A stretch of DNA of 19,771 nucleotides from NCBI RefSeq assembly GCF_000003605.2, contig NW_003114461.1:312174-331944 (forward strand), written 5' to 3'. The notes beneath the pieces were generated by a model. The model made no database searches. It saw only the letters and a program-made list of their open reading frames with translations, and was not told where the DNA came from. Origin of the DNA: Saccoglossus kowalevskii (Eukaryota > Hemichordata > Enteropneusta > Harrimaniidae). The position numbers were made by a program, and so were the translations under genes. Below are positions 1 to 11,373 of the stretch, in pieces. The stretch's first letter is position 1. Each line of letters begins with the position of its first letter.

Positions 1-143
1 CACTCCGCCGCTAACAGTGTGAGTGCGTATGGTGCCAGGAAAGATCGTGTAAATGAACAGTGTATCGATCAAGGCTGTCGCTTTTACAAAAACGGCCTTC
101 GAACGAGCAAACTCTTTCGTAACGGTTCGTAAATTCGCTAAAC

Positions 144-163
144 CTAACGGTATTTGCCGTTAG
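144..163. repeat. short perfect hairpin (7-bp arms, 6-bp loop)
   Basis: CTAACGG at 144-150 is the exact reverse complement of CCGTTAG at 157-163, with TATTTG between. It could be a chance palindrome or a regulatory dyad; nothing else ties it to a gene. Confidence 0.45.
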
Positions 164-207
164 AGCGTGTATCCAGCATTTGTCAGGTGATCACACGCCA
201 CGTGACC

Positions 208-258
208 GCTCTCTAATGGAATGCTCTCTAATGGAACGGACGCGCTCTAATGGAATGG
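208..258 (+). repeat. three-copy short tandem repeat
   Basis: GCTCTCTAATGGAAT (208-222) is followed directly by GCTCTCTAATGGAAC (223-237). A third, slightly shortened copy, GCTCTAATGGAAT, lies at 244-256 after a 6-base spacer. The two adjacent copies differ at one base. This is a minor local duplication of unknown role. Confidence 0.7.
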
Positions 259-955
259 CTCGAGCTAGGTCTCTCTCGTGCTGCCTGTTCTGTCTGTGTT
301 TCGTATCGAGGGCCTAAACGCGTAAACGCAAGGCAAATATTCCGAAGTATGCTCGTTTCTTGAATAAATAAAAAATCACCCAGTTATCTGAGGCAAACGG
401 TATGATTTTTTGTACCGCAAAAGTGGTTTTCGATTTGTACTACATGGTTGAAAATAAAAGAGCAGCTCGTCTCCTTTTATGTAAGATTTGTTTTATTATT
501 TGTTTGATTGAATGTTCGTTTTTGAACATAATCAAGATTCCTAAAGATAATACTAATTAAGGATGTGGCAGTGTGTGCTGGAACTCGTGAATGTCAAATG
601 ACATTCAATACATCATGCATACGTAATTAGATTGAATGTTAATAAATGCATGTCACGCAGAAGTACCCCCTCAGTAGTCTGTTGATAAAGATTATTGCAA
701 CATACGAAAACATCATCATTGCTGAGCACTCTCTGTTGACGAGACAGTCCGCCAATAGTCGACAGTTATCAAAGGAAAACATGTTTTTGAAAAAAAAAGG
801 AAATTACAGAAATTTAATAGAAGCGTGAAACTTACTTAATATACATATACACCATCAACGATAGAGACTAACCTATGTAAATAACTGTCATATTTATACA
901 CATACAACATGCTGAACATGAATCGAGAAATTTAAACATACAAAATTAACCAATG

Positions 956-1350
956 GTGTATCAGGGGTAAACTTTCTCTCTGGGGTTCTCCACACGTGTC
1001 AGGGGGGAATCTCGTCTCGTCTCTCTATCTCGTCCCCTTGAGGTACGGGATCGGGGAAGTCACTTTAACTTTACAGTCAAATAAGGCACACACAACGAAA
1101 TACGTTTCAGCTCTCGTCTTAGTCGGTCAATCGAGCACTCTATAAGACACAGCGCCCTGGGGAAAAATCCCCAAGTCTCTCACAAGGCTGACCAAAGGCT
1201 AGCCCAAGACTGGACTGCCTCAAGGCTCGCCCCTGGACTGGACTCTCGACTGTCCAGGACTGCACTCTCTCTCCTCTGCGTCTATCGTGGAGTATTCGCC
1301 AAGACCAACTCAAACTCTCTTTATTCATTTTCAAAACTCTAACCAATTAC
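956..1350. other. GC/CT-rich block, possibly a solo LTR or other repeat-derived segment
   Basis: This block is clearly richer in G+C and CT runs than its surroundings. It begins TGTATCAGGGG, contains a TATAAGA at 1140-1146 and a TGGGGA-AAAA-TCCCCA dyad at 1158-1173, and has repeated GGACTGGACT-like words at 1209-1245. The abrupt change in composition, a TG start and an internal TATA-like word suggest a solitary LTR. However, no second LTR, primer-binding site or convincing target-site duplication is visible. It could equally be a promoter region or another repeat. The open frame on the - strand (1140-1346) is low-complexity and I do not accept it as a gene. Confidence 0.25.
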
Positions 1351-2875
1351 AATGCAGTAAAAAGACTCTAGGGCGTAACCTTCAATCATAAAGCCAATCA
1401 CACTAAGTACTGAATACGTTATATCTTTTGATTAATCGTTCACTACATTAATAACTATGGATATAAACTGTCAAAATGGCGACGATTATCTCGTAATTAG
1501 TTCCAAATCACTGAGCCAAGTTCCGTCCAAAACTTCAAATGGGCCTACACGATGACAGACATAACACAGCAATTCGCTCGTAATCAACTAATTAAGTCGG
1601 TTAACAGATACGCAAAAACAAATTCATGACAGGTGCCCTATCGCCTCAATAGAACGTTGGACATAGTTGTCAATTTAATGGTTGATTGAAAGACATTATC
1701 ACTATCACTTAAAGACGAGGGCGCACTTAGCCCGACGAAGTAGTATTCTTGATGTCTATATGATTGGGACAAAAAAAAAGAAATTTACATTTCAACCTAA
1801 ATTTTTCTTGTTGCGATACAGGGTACTAGGCTCCATTGCATAGTACGAAACCTGGTGTTATATTGTCAGGCGCTTAAGATAGAACAGTGTCTTGCTTACG
1901 TCATCCGGATGTGTGTTGTTATGTGTTTAGCTGCTTAACTGTTTTTATAACAGTTAACCCTTGAATCAGACCATGTTTAACAGCTAAAAATAAATTGCCA
2001 CGCTCTATATGCCCATAGAGGGCGCGATTTAACGTTAGCGCTGTCTTCTCTGCGTTCTCTGTGAAAGCACTTGTGGTTACGTAAATTCCCGTAATTTTCA
2101 CGAAAAATTAGCTGGTGTTGTCCATCGATCTTTTGTTGTGAATTGGTGCCCATTTAATTGAAAAGATTTCTAGAGTGACACATATGTAAACCAAAACCAT
2201 ATCACATTGTGTTTCATTTGTAAGTTTGTCGGGTATTCGTCTCATGCTGAATTATTACAGAACAGCACAAATGTTCTACGGTGATTCGTGTTGCCTACGT
2301 ATTAGTATAATACAAAAAATATTTTTTTCCTAATGAGGCACACACTGTCAATGTTAATCGAAAAAAGTCGGAAATCTGAGCGGTTAAAGTTGCTGAAACA
2401 ATTGATCTTAATTGTAAATATTCATGAACACAACTACGGCAACAACATCAAAATCTGCACTTATTATTTAGGGGTGCGATCTGTCTTAAAGGGCGATGAT
2501 CGTCGCGCAGCGTCTTGTTCGATATGGGGCTCAAAGCGACGTACACTGCGCGTGTAAAATACACTGTTTGCATTGCAAATGTGCGTCTATTTGGCAGCCG
2601 CGGTTGACTGCTTTTAGAAATTTGAGAGTCAGTATACAGTATGTATCTAGGGTAGTAATATGCAGTGTCCTGAACATGGACATGCTGAACACTTTGGCTC
2701 TACATAAATTGAGCTTTATTATTATTTTCTGGAGTTTGTGTAGATCACTCTACTGGAGCTATTACCAGGCCTCGTTTTTACAATTAGTTTTGATCATAAC
2801 ATTACCTAAGTGTCGAAAGTATCTCGACTCGTTTCAATAAAAGGAGACTTCTGTCTTCTATGTATATTTGTGCCA

Positions 2876-2896
2876 AGATCTCGCGTGACGAGATCT
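2876..2896. repeat. perfect 8-bp inverted repeat
   Basis: AGATCTCG (2876-2883) and CGAGATCT (2889-2896) are exact reverse complements around CGTGA. The hairpin lies between a + strand AATAAA (2836-2841) and a - strand AATAAA (2989-2994). Confidence 0.5.
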
Positions 2897-3693
2897 CAGT
2901 CCTTCGAATACGTGGGTGAGCGACCTTGAATTGTCATTACAACATGGAAAAGCTAGAAAGCTAGAACAAAAACAGCAAACTGTATTTCTTTATTGTAGAA
3001 CCAACTGGTTCACAATTACACTCGCTTATACGTACGCACATGTTAAAAACGCACACACAGTACTACTTGGTAATGTCATACCAATTCGCTGATTGGTAAT
3101 GATGACAGGCAGCTGTCACTATACAATCAATGTCATGGGTATATGACGTACATTCAATCTGTCAACTCAAAACTGACAAGTAGAAAAAACCCCATCAAAG
3201 TATCATACCCATAAAACGAGTCAACGTAGCACTTCCTTCATAAGTAACAAAAATCCATATTTTTATATGATTTAGTAGTTAAACCGCGGATTTTGATAAA
3301 ATACAACACTGCGAATATATTAAAACAGTTTCATCTGACATTCCCGTGATCTATTGTGGAATTTCAATTGAAGTGACTCTGTTCAAGCACGTTTTCTTTT
3401 CAATGTTTGGTTTATAATATATGTATATTTTCCTGTATTTTATTTTTTTCTGGCTGTTACATGTCATTTTAATCTCGTGGTGCCTTGTCAAATCCAGGAG
3501 GAACCATTCGAATAACTGATGTGGGCAAATAACGATCTACATACTAGTAGTTAAAAGCTTATTGTAAACTAAAATGAAATAAACAAGTAATCCATCCATC
3601 ACGAATATAATATTATTTTTTTAATTTTGACATTTAATTGTAGTCATTCATGTTGCCTTCGAATAATTCGTATGCAATTCATGTTATATTTGT

Positions 3694-3720
3694 TAAGTCT
3701 CTACTCTAATAAGTCTCTAC
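3694..3720 (+). repeat. tandem 16-bp duplication (1.7 copies)
   Basis: TAAGTCTCTACTCTAA (3694-3709) is followed directly by TAAGTCTCTAC (3710-3720). It is a small local duplication without known function. Confidence 0.6.
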
Positions 3721-3822
3721 GTGCATAACGTACCAAAGTACTTAAATATTGATCAACAGATAAGTCTTTTAACTTAATTGATCTTTGTGCCTTGGATCAA
3801 CTTGTTCTTATCAGTGGGTTCA

Positions 3823-3848
3823 ATTATTAATAATTCAATATTAATAAT
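3823..3848. repeat. AT-only inverted repeat (10-bp arms)
   Basis: ATTATTAATA (3823-3832) and TATTAATAAT (3839-3848) are exact reverse complements separated by ATTCAA. In such AT-rich DNA this may be chance. Confidence 0.5.
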
Positions 3849-4012
3849 GTTCAACGTTAATAGTAGTCAATACCTTTCGCAAGTAGTCAGCAGAGTTTAG
3901 GTGTGACGTCAGGATATGAAGCACAGGATCAGTTAGTACAATCTATAAATTATTACGTACCGAGAACAACTGCCGTGCTATTATTCAGATTATAAGATGT
4001 AATTTTTTTAAG

Positions 4013-4328
4013 AAAGTAAAATCCACACTGATTATTTTTTTTTTATAGAAGAATGGTTTTAAACCGTAGCAAACTATATATTTTATGAAAGTTTATAATT
4101 CATACTGATTAAAAATCGATATTACGTTAGATGCAATCTTCGTGTAATCACGTGACCGCTAAGTATTAAGGAAGTAAAATCCACACTGATTATATTTTTT
4201 ATAGAAAAATAGTTTTAAACCATAGTAAACTGCATATTTTATGAAAGATTATAATTCATACGGATTAAAAATCGATATTACGTTAGATGTAACCTTTGTG
4301 TAATCACGTGACTCCTAAAGTAAGTAAA
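4013..4328. repeat. two-copy tandem duplication, about 158 bp per copy
   Basis: Copy 1 spans about 4013-4170 and copy 2 about 4171-4328. Both start with AAGTAAAATCCACACTGATTA and share further blocks: TAGTTTTAAACC or GGTTTTAAACC, ATTTTATGAAAG, TATAATTCATAC, GATTAAAAATCGATATTACG and GTAATCACGTGAC. They differ by scattered substitutions and by the length of a T run near the start. Each copy ends in a TCACGTGA-type E-box palindrome (4149-4154 and 4305-4310). The arrangement is head to tail with no spacer, which points to local duplication rather than two insertions. No coding frame is preserved. Confidence 0.9.
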
Positions 4329-5815
4329 TCCTTTGGGGAAGTACTTAAAAGTGATATCACATTTGTTTTCTTTGAAAAAAATCTAGAATAAGGCAAAGGG
4401 AACAACAGTCAAGTTTTGTCTACTGTATGCATTTCAAAATAATACTTTGTTCGTTTTTACATTCAGATAGTAATTTTTTCAGAATGCGTATTTTCAACAA
4501 AAATCATTGAGTAGGTATTGTTCGTGTATACCACGTCTACAATCTCCGAAAAAGGTAAAAACATATCTGGTGAGTGCCTATACACTAATTTGCATATAAA
4601 TAGATTAAAAGTTACTATATTGATTTTTTAAATGGTCATGAAATCTTCTGTGACCTGACAGTCAGTAAAATGTAGTTGATTGTTAAGCATCTAAAGATGT
4701 TCTGAATACTTATCAATTATTTAAAACAAATGCACATATGCAAATTTAGTCATCACAGCCATGCAAATACACGTTATTAATTGTTATCACCATTAATTGT
4801 TACCACCATAGAATTATAAGATACATCCTATATAATCTATAAAATATAACGTGCCAAAAAAATACATATTTAAGCATATATTATGTTAATAAAGTGTCTG
4901 TACGCCATAATGATAGACAGTCAACTTCAATATTATATGATGATGTGAAAACATTTCCTAGATTTGATTCAACAATGTCACGCACACACACTCCTACGAT
5001 CATACGGGCACTATATCATAGTACCAGGAATTTTGGATCTTTATTTTTCACTCTTTAGTTTTTATATTTTATAAATATCGTAATGAAGTTGTATGTAAAT
5101 TGTTGTATACACGTCTTAGTATGTAATAGCTAAATAAATCCTCCTCTGAAGAACTCTCATTCGCCCCCGCCTCCGAAATTCAAAACAATGACACAAAGCT
5201 TTAAGTTCAGAAGTGCATGACGCTAAAAAGTGTGCGAATTAATAATCTGCAAATGATGATCCAAAGATAAGGGTGTAATTAATATACACATGAAAAAAAC
5301 ACTGTTCTAGATTACAAAATCTACTTAGAGTCAAACAACCAACTGCGGAGTTACAGAATTTATACCATTCTTGACCTTGTGACTCATAGTCTGACCGTTG
5401 GTTTATTTATTTTTTTTATAAAGCTCTTGTTCTCATGCAGATTGTAAAAGGAATTGGTAGTACACGCAAGGGGTAGACCATATCGGGAAAAGCCAACACG
5501 CTTCACGAGGAAAGCGTGAAATCTCGACGGATTGTTTAGGCTCTTACATGTAATATTAGGCTTTGAGGGCTTCTGAGTCCAAAAGTATACACTAAATAAA
5601 CCAAAAAGCATGCGTTAGAGACGTGCCTATGCAGAATTTGATCTGCCAATAATTAATTCATTTTAAAAATTTTAAACACTCTATTGACATTGGCTGTTTA
5701 TTATCCTATTGACTTAGAACTTGAGCTGACGGATGGCCGCACGTTTTGAACACGATTAAAACAAATTGAAAGCGGATATTTGTAGATGCAAGACGCGCAT
5801 ATACAAATAACTGCG
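4329..5815. other. AT-rich non-coding stretch
   Basis: No gene is supported. The stretch contains three octamer words (ATTTGCAT at 4588-4595, ATGCAAAT at 4738-4745 and 4761-4768), the first overlapping a TATAAAT, and a doubled 16-mer at 4776-4807. The 75-codon - strand frame at 5384-5611 has no recognisable features. Confidence 0.55.
4776..4807 (+). repeat. tandem 16-bp duplication (2 copies)
   Basis: ATTAATTGTTATCACC (4776-4791) is followed directly by ATTAATTGTTACCACC (4792-4807), with one base different. Confidence 0.75.
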
Positions 5816-5980
5816 TTAAAGCGGGAGGGTCGCCACCTGCGCACGCGCGGAAATTGAGACCCAATCGACGATAACAACACACGCTAAAAACGCAAAGGCC
5901 CATGGGTAGACGCTTGTTTGTAAACAGTGATACGCTATGGCCATCTGACGCATGCGCAGGCGACGACTCCCCCGCTTTAA
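5816..5980. repeat. fold-back element: 33-bp inverted arms around a 98-bp spacer
   Basis: The left arm, 5816-5848, starts TTAAAGCGGG. The right arm, 5948-5980, ends CCCGCTTTAA. Aligned without gaps, 27 of 33 positions pair, and all six differences are transitions. Both arms are GC-rich in AT-rich surroundings. Each carries an NRF1-like word: TGCGCACGCGC at 5838-5848 and ACGCATGCGCA at 5948-5958. A further 8-bp inverted pair, CGCTATGG (about 5934) and CCATAGCG (about 5999), straddles the right arm. A fold-back or MITE-type insertion is the simplest reading. No transposase is present. The long - strand frame across it (5706-6053) is an accident of the GC-rich arms. Confidence 0.75.
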
Positions 5981-8900
5981 TGTTTGCGTATGCTGACACC
6001 ATAGCGGTGAATACATACATGTGATAAATGAAATATCTATATTCGTGATCCATGATTTATTAAGCTTGTTTCTTAAATTCCGTATTTTTTATAACAACAA
6101 CAACTACTACTTTCGTCTAATTAATTTTATATCATGAGCCACTTAAGGACGACGTCAAAAGATCGATGTAGGATAAAAAAAAACTTAATACCTTTAGTTT
6201 TTTCCCAAACCTCCATCCCCCTCTAAAACTTAATTGTTAAATATTGATCATGGCGTCAGACTACATTCACCATTAAATACAAATTGATAATCGGACAGTA
6301 GTATGGCATAGCAGTTGGTTGTCGGTGGGTGTAAAAAGACTTTACTAATGCACCAATAACAAAGAAAAACAAGCTTTATTTGTACCTTTCTTTTAAGAAG
6401 TACATTTAATTTAATTTACAAAGGTAGGTAGTACAATGAAATTGTCATTACACATTGTATGTATGTTCTCATGTAGTAAATGTCACCATTACCTTTCTTA
6501 TTTTTTAATACAAATCCAAATTGCATCTGCATAACTTTTTTAAAGGGGAATATACGCATGCACAAACTACTTTTCTGGGTTCTGCGCATGCTCTAGGCCC
6601 ATGCCCTGAAATTGACCTCATTTGACGCACATATTTACACGCGAACCAAACCATTTTCTCATCTTGGATGTTTGTTTTTTTCATTTTCTGTTATTTTTGT
6701 CCGTGATTGGATAGAAAAAAACGAACTACAGATACTCCGAGATTTTTTTGACTGCATTAAAAAATAAAATCGTTTTTGTAGGATGGAAACTTTTTGAGGT
6801 CACCCCCCTACACCCAAACTAAAGCAAATAAGTTTTTTTTTATCCGACATCAATGTTTTGACGTCGTCCCTTATGGTATATCCCAAAGCCTGAATCCAAT
6901 GTTGAAAACAAATTGCAGTCACATAAATTACGTATAATCTGTATTGTCAATGAAATGTCATTAAAATGTGAAAATAAAAATGATGAAAATCTGTTTGTTT
7001 GAAGTTCTAATTTCAGACAATCGACGAGAATTGCAGAATATTTAATATAACACCATGTCATTGTACAGTTTTTGAGGTATCATAAAACATTTTATTTATT
7101 GTTTTATTTTTGAAAAACAAAAAATGTAGTTGGCATGGTAACAATGCTTCATCAGTCAAAAGTGTTAAAACAGTTTCTGATCGAAAAAAACATTCATTAT
7201 TTAGATACTGTAATATATTTTCGCTGAAGGTTATCTTTATTCAGTGAAAATAAAATCCAGCAAATATACCTTTTTTCCTATATTTTAAATTTAACTTGTC
7301 AAAAATCAGTGAAAATTAATTCTATACAAAACACCCAAAAAGTCTTTTCAATGATAATTAATGCTAGCTAAAATAAAATATTTTACAGTAAACAAATTGA
7401 CGGAGTGAAGTGAGTCTAATTCAAATGTTTGTATTTTTGTTACATTTCTATTAGACAAACAAAAACATCAAACTTCTGTTTCAATTTGTAAAATAATATA
7501 CAGCATAATTAAAATTTAACAATATTCCTGTCAAAGCTGTGGTGAGTACTTTACTTACCATGATAAACGCGCTTGTACGCAGGATACGAAGAAGAAAGCC
7601 TTCAAAATGACCGCCGATTTGTATTTGAGTAAGCCGACGAAAACATCAATAGGCAATTAGATCATCACTCAATGAGAGTATTGACAGCTGTCAGCGTGAA
7701 TAGTTGACATATTGTTCGTCATTCACAGCTCAGTTCAATCTCACGCACACATAGCGTTATGCATTGTTGTGAAGAAAAAAAACACATCTATGATGTCAGT
7801 GTGGCGCTAAAATAAGAATCCCACGTGGTTTCGGATACATTGCTGTCGCTATACTTGCAGAAAGTTTCAACTTTCTTGTCTGTTTTCTTGGCTGCCATGC
7901 GGAACCCACTCACGTGATTAAATGAGAGGCTGGCAGGTTAATAACATTTAAACGTTATTTGAACTGAAAGTACTCATTATAAAACATCGAAATTTAGCAC
8001 AAGAAGACTTTTGAATGCTCATTAAGCAGCTGGACAAAAATGGTTCAATTAGGCTGTGGTAGATTAATAAGGTACATGCAATATTTATGCAAGAATAATA
8101 AAAAGGTTATGGCGGTGAAATTCAGCTCATCGATATTTATTAATTCTCGTTACATTAATGCGAAACATGCTTGATCGGAACTTGTAGGTTAATACGATTT
8201 GTTTGCGTTACATTCATCTATGTAACAAACTTGAATATAGAACATCCACTTACGATGTAAACTATGTTCACGAAATAACAACAATATTAATTGCACAGAG
8301 ATAATTGAAGATTTCCTAACAAAATGATCAATTGTTTTGTAAGAGATGCGATGTCATCAGCAATCTGTAATTGTTGCAGGGAAGATGGAGATAATAGATA
8401 ACCTATATATGTGTCTAAGCTATCGAATGTAGGATGCTTTTTTTTTACCAGTTTTATGTAGAGACAGACACATTCATATAATAATACTAATGGCCACATC
8501 GCCATATTGGATTGCAAGTTGGTGTTATTAGAGATAGCGAGCTCAATATGCGGAGTTCGTTATTGTTACACCATCAGCATATTTTTAGGCATTTAATCCG
8601 CGGTGATATCATCTTCTATGTTTGTTTTACGTCCAAAACTCGACAAGTGCGCATGCCGGTACGTAGCATCGGAACATGATATATATAATTGGGAGGGGTG
8701 TAAGAATTCGTGTTTGGATTTCATGGTTGTAAAATTCTGTTTCGTTGGATTAGAGGTGAAGGCATATGCTTTCTTGGTTGTTCAATTATGGATACAATTT
8801 GTGTGGTTGGTTGATGATGTGTTGATTGGTTGTTGGGTCATTAGTTTAGATACCCTGTAGCTTGAAATGTTATGACCCTAATTACATATTCTGTATGGCG

Positions 8901-10791
8901 GCCTAGTCTGAAAACATGTCATCAAAATGCCTTCTGCGTAGTTCTTAAATTTGTAGATCCTGAGAATTACAGCCATTGAATATGATGTCAGAAAAATATA
9001 TGCATTAGTAATTATTGCTGGAAAGATTTCAATTTGTATTGGGAGAAAACTGTGCCGCCAACGCCAGTCGTTGTATTGTCGTGGTTGTAAATTAAATTCT
9101 TAAATTCTTAAAATATCGAATCGAAAAATATGAAGATGAAATAGTTTCTAACTGTTTAGATTCATGTAGCGGATTCTGTTGTAAATTTTTCGGCAGTTTT
9201 TTAAGGTTTTATTTTAGTCTTTTCTGATGCCCAAGAGTCTTAGCGTAGTCATTGACGCCTATTCAAGAGTATGATGTTTATTGTGACTAGCGTGAAAGGG
9301 TAAGCTTCGTTTCGACAATGAGCTGTTATCACTGTAAACAATATTAAATTTTTCTTCAAATGCTCAGTTTATCCACAGTTATCTTTTGCTATTTTTTCAT
9401 TAAAAAACAAATCATGCCGTTTTCCCATCAAAATAAAAGACAAAAGATCGTACAACAACATCGGCAAATCTCCCACGTGCTGCGTTCAATAACATTAACA
9501 TATTTAAATGAGCTATGGTTGTTTGAACACGTTGGCATCATCCAACGTTTCCATTGGTTAATTGGCGATTTAACCTGTCATAAAATAAGTTGAAATTTAT
9601 TTGCATTACATAACAATTCAACGAGTTTATTTTTTGCACGTTATTGTAATCCTTACTATGGAATAATCACCAATTGTGAAACGTATCATGACCGGATTGC
9701 GCTGCCGCAATCTTTTGCTACTAAGCAATGCAGTTGTGTTCGTTTTTATTTGAAACTTCTTTTAAAATATACTTTCGTTACTAATAAAATGAAAAAAATA
9801 TATATAATTGTATTTGGCGCACGAGGTTCGCTAATGTGATTTTTTTGGAGAAAGATGCGCTGGATGACATTGTAATAACATTTTAGGCGGTCTACTTTTT
9901 TCAATCCAGCACAAAAAATGTATAAAATTTTAGATTAACTTCTACAATAGTTTCTTTCGTTTTGGGTGGTCCAACTGCCGGCGTTGAATGTTGGCGTAGA
10001 TTGATTTTTCAATGAAAACATAAGTCCCTAAAATATTTGATGATAATTTTTTGAAAATTTGAGCCCCAAATAAGGGCACACCAGCCGTGAAATCGCGATT
10101 TTTCGGATGGGCGACGGAATTTACGACAGAATCCGGTATATAACATGTATTTGTTTCCAGTGACAGACTTTGTTATTGGATTTGTTATTATTCTTTTGAC
10201 TATGGATTTGGATATCGTTTGGTTATTTTGTTATTTGTATCGTACAATTATATGAACAGTAAATGTAAATCCATCTCTTACATGGTTCGCTGTCATTTTT
10301 GAATAGCTTTGCTGCCAATAACATAACACGATAAAACATGCCTTATAGCCCCATTGAAGTGGGTAATGTGTTCAAATGTTAAAAAATCAAAGGGTTAATA
10401 TCGATAAAATGCATATACCATATTAACCTTCCTAACCTTTAAAAACATTATAGAATCACTTGCGTCTACTGTTTATAGACAGGTGTTTTATTTACGTGCA
10501 TAGTAGCCTTTGCTCAATTCATGCACACTCATCGGTAATGTTTGGTTTCTGAATGTACATTGTCAGTCATATCTGAGATACAACAATCAAAGACGTATAA
10601 TATTTGAAATATTGAAGCAAAACGTCTCACAAAGTACAACCCGGCCCTCCCCAATGTCCCGGGTGCGCGCTCAGTAACCTGGGAACACGAAACTCATCTA
10701 CTATCGTGACTACAAACCCAATCTTTTGATTTTTATGAATATTTATGAATTTCGAACGCAGTTGAATTCAACAAGCGAGCACATTGCGCAA

Positions 10792-10799
10792 TGACGTCA
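10792..10799. promoter_or_regulatory. full CRE palindrome upstream of the lectin gene
   Basis: TGACGTCA lies within the 12-bp palindrome AATGACGTCATT, about 580 bp before the lectin TATA box. CREB/ATF-type bZIP proteins bind this word in animals. Use here is inferred only from position. Confidence 0.35.
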
Positions 10800-11143
10800 T
10801 TTGAAAATGTTTCTAAATTATTCCAATTGTCGAAAGAAACCTTTTGTTAGGTTTCAGTTTTAATTTATAAATATGAAACAAAAAATCAAGGGACTACGTT
10901 TGTGGTGGCGATAGTGCTATTTAGAATACATTCGCGAAGCACTCTGCTTACAGCGACATCTGTATGTTTTTTTTTCAGCCACAATTACTTTGCCATGCTC
11001 TCAATTATGACAAGGGTGAGGTTTATCAATTTTGTTGGAAACAGTAGGAAGCAAACAAATGTCCATCCTCCGTCGCGCCCTCTGTAGTTCACGATATGAT
11101 CAATTGCCTTTCTCTCGTAGATTATGCGTGCGATGTTGGAGTA

Positions 11144-11151
11144 TGACGTCA
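11144..11151. promoter_or_regulatory. full CRE palindrome close to the lectin promoter
   Basis: TGACGTCA lies about 230 bp upstream of the lectin TATA box. Together with the copy at 10792 it gives two full bZIP-type sites in the proximal 600 bp. This is suggestive, not proof, of CREB/ATF control. Confidence 0.35.
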
Positions 11152-11240
11152 CTTTTTCATTTGACGCCCACGTAAAAAGTAAAATAGGTGCCAGTACACA
11201 GAAAGCCGATGCACAATCGAACTGTCATTCCTGTGATTAT

Positions 11241-11266
11241 ATTGATTGATTGATTGATTGATTGAT
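11241..11266 (+). repeat. (ATTG)n microsatellite
   Basis: About 6.5 uninterrupted copies of ATTG. It sits about 110 bp upstream of the TATA box of the lectin gene. Tetranucleotide runs of this kind can be tails of non-LTR retrotransposons, but no LINE sequence is evident next to it. Confidence 0.9.
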
Positions 11267-11373
11267 ATGTTAATTGATCAATCGTTAAAAAACATATTGG
11301 AGTAGCAATTTTAATTGCATTTTACAATATCCATATTCAATTAGCGACTTCCTGTTTCAATTGAGAGAAGTTC

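Larger units (their letters stand above)
1..955. other. intergenic stretch without a supported gene
   Basis: I see no gene here. The first frame is open from the window edge to a TAA at 130-132, which is too short to interpret; it could be the end of an exon outside the window. Small structures are a hairpin at 144-163, three copies of a CTCTAATGGAAY motif at 208-258, and a CACGTG at 199-204. The region from 360 on is AT-rich with no splice-bounded coding exon that I could recognise. Confidence 0.55.
1351..4012. other. non-coding stretch, no supported gene
   Basis: No recognisable domain occurs in any frame. Items seen are: TAGAGGGCGCGATTTAA at 2016-2032 (shared with 14503-14519), AATAAA on the + strand at 2836-2841, a hairpin AGATCTCG-CGTGA-CGAGATCT at 2876-2896, a doubled AGCTAGAA at 2951-2966, AATAAA on the - strand at 2989-2994, a tandem 16-mer at 3694-3720, and an AT hairpin at 3823-3848. 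Frames of 74 and 114 codons (2333-2557, 2496-2840) have no family signature. Confidence 0.55.
5981..11240. other. long AT-rich non-coding stretch
   Basis: I find no gene in these 5.2 kb. Minor structures are: an ACAACAACAACTACTAC microsatellite-like run near 6093-6110, TGACAGCTGTCA (7682-7693), AGAAAGTT-TC-AACTTTCT (7859-7876), AAATCGCGATTT (10090-10101), a 12-bp palindrome AATGACGTCATT (10790-10801), and TGACGTCA at 11144-11151. A good - strand splice donor (CATG followed by GTAAGT) is read at 7562-7553 but no coding exon joins it. Open frames of 60-85 codons here lack domain signatures and splice context. Confidence 0.55.

Noticed and set aside
1-132. 43-codon open frame from the left edge.
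   Set aside because: Too short, no start, no donor at its end and no recognisable residues.
1140-1346. 68-codon - strand frame in the GC-rich block.
   Set aside because: Its length is explained by local GC richness. The residues are Arg/Ser/Gly-biased without a motif.
2496-2840. 114-codon + strand frame.
   Set aside because: It is cysteine-rich by composition only, has no signal peptide, motif or splice context, and its stop lies inside an AATAAA word. It is within the range of chance frames.
5706-6053. 115-codon - strand frame.
   Set aside because: It crosses both arms of the fold-back element, where high GC suppresses stops, and shows no domain.
8287-8517. Minus-strand frame with L-L-S-P and A-D-D-I words, reminiscent of reverse transcriptase.
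   Set aside because: The two words are only about ten residues apart, far too close for an RT domain, and no other RT motif surrounds them. Probably chance.
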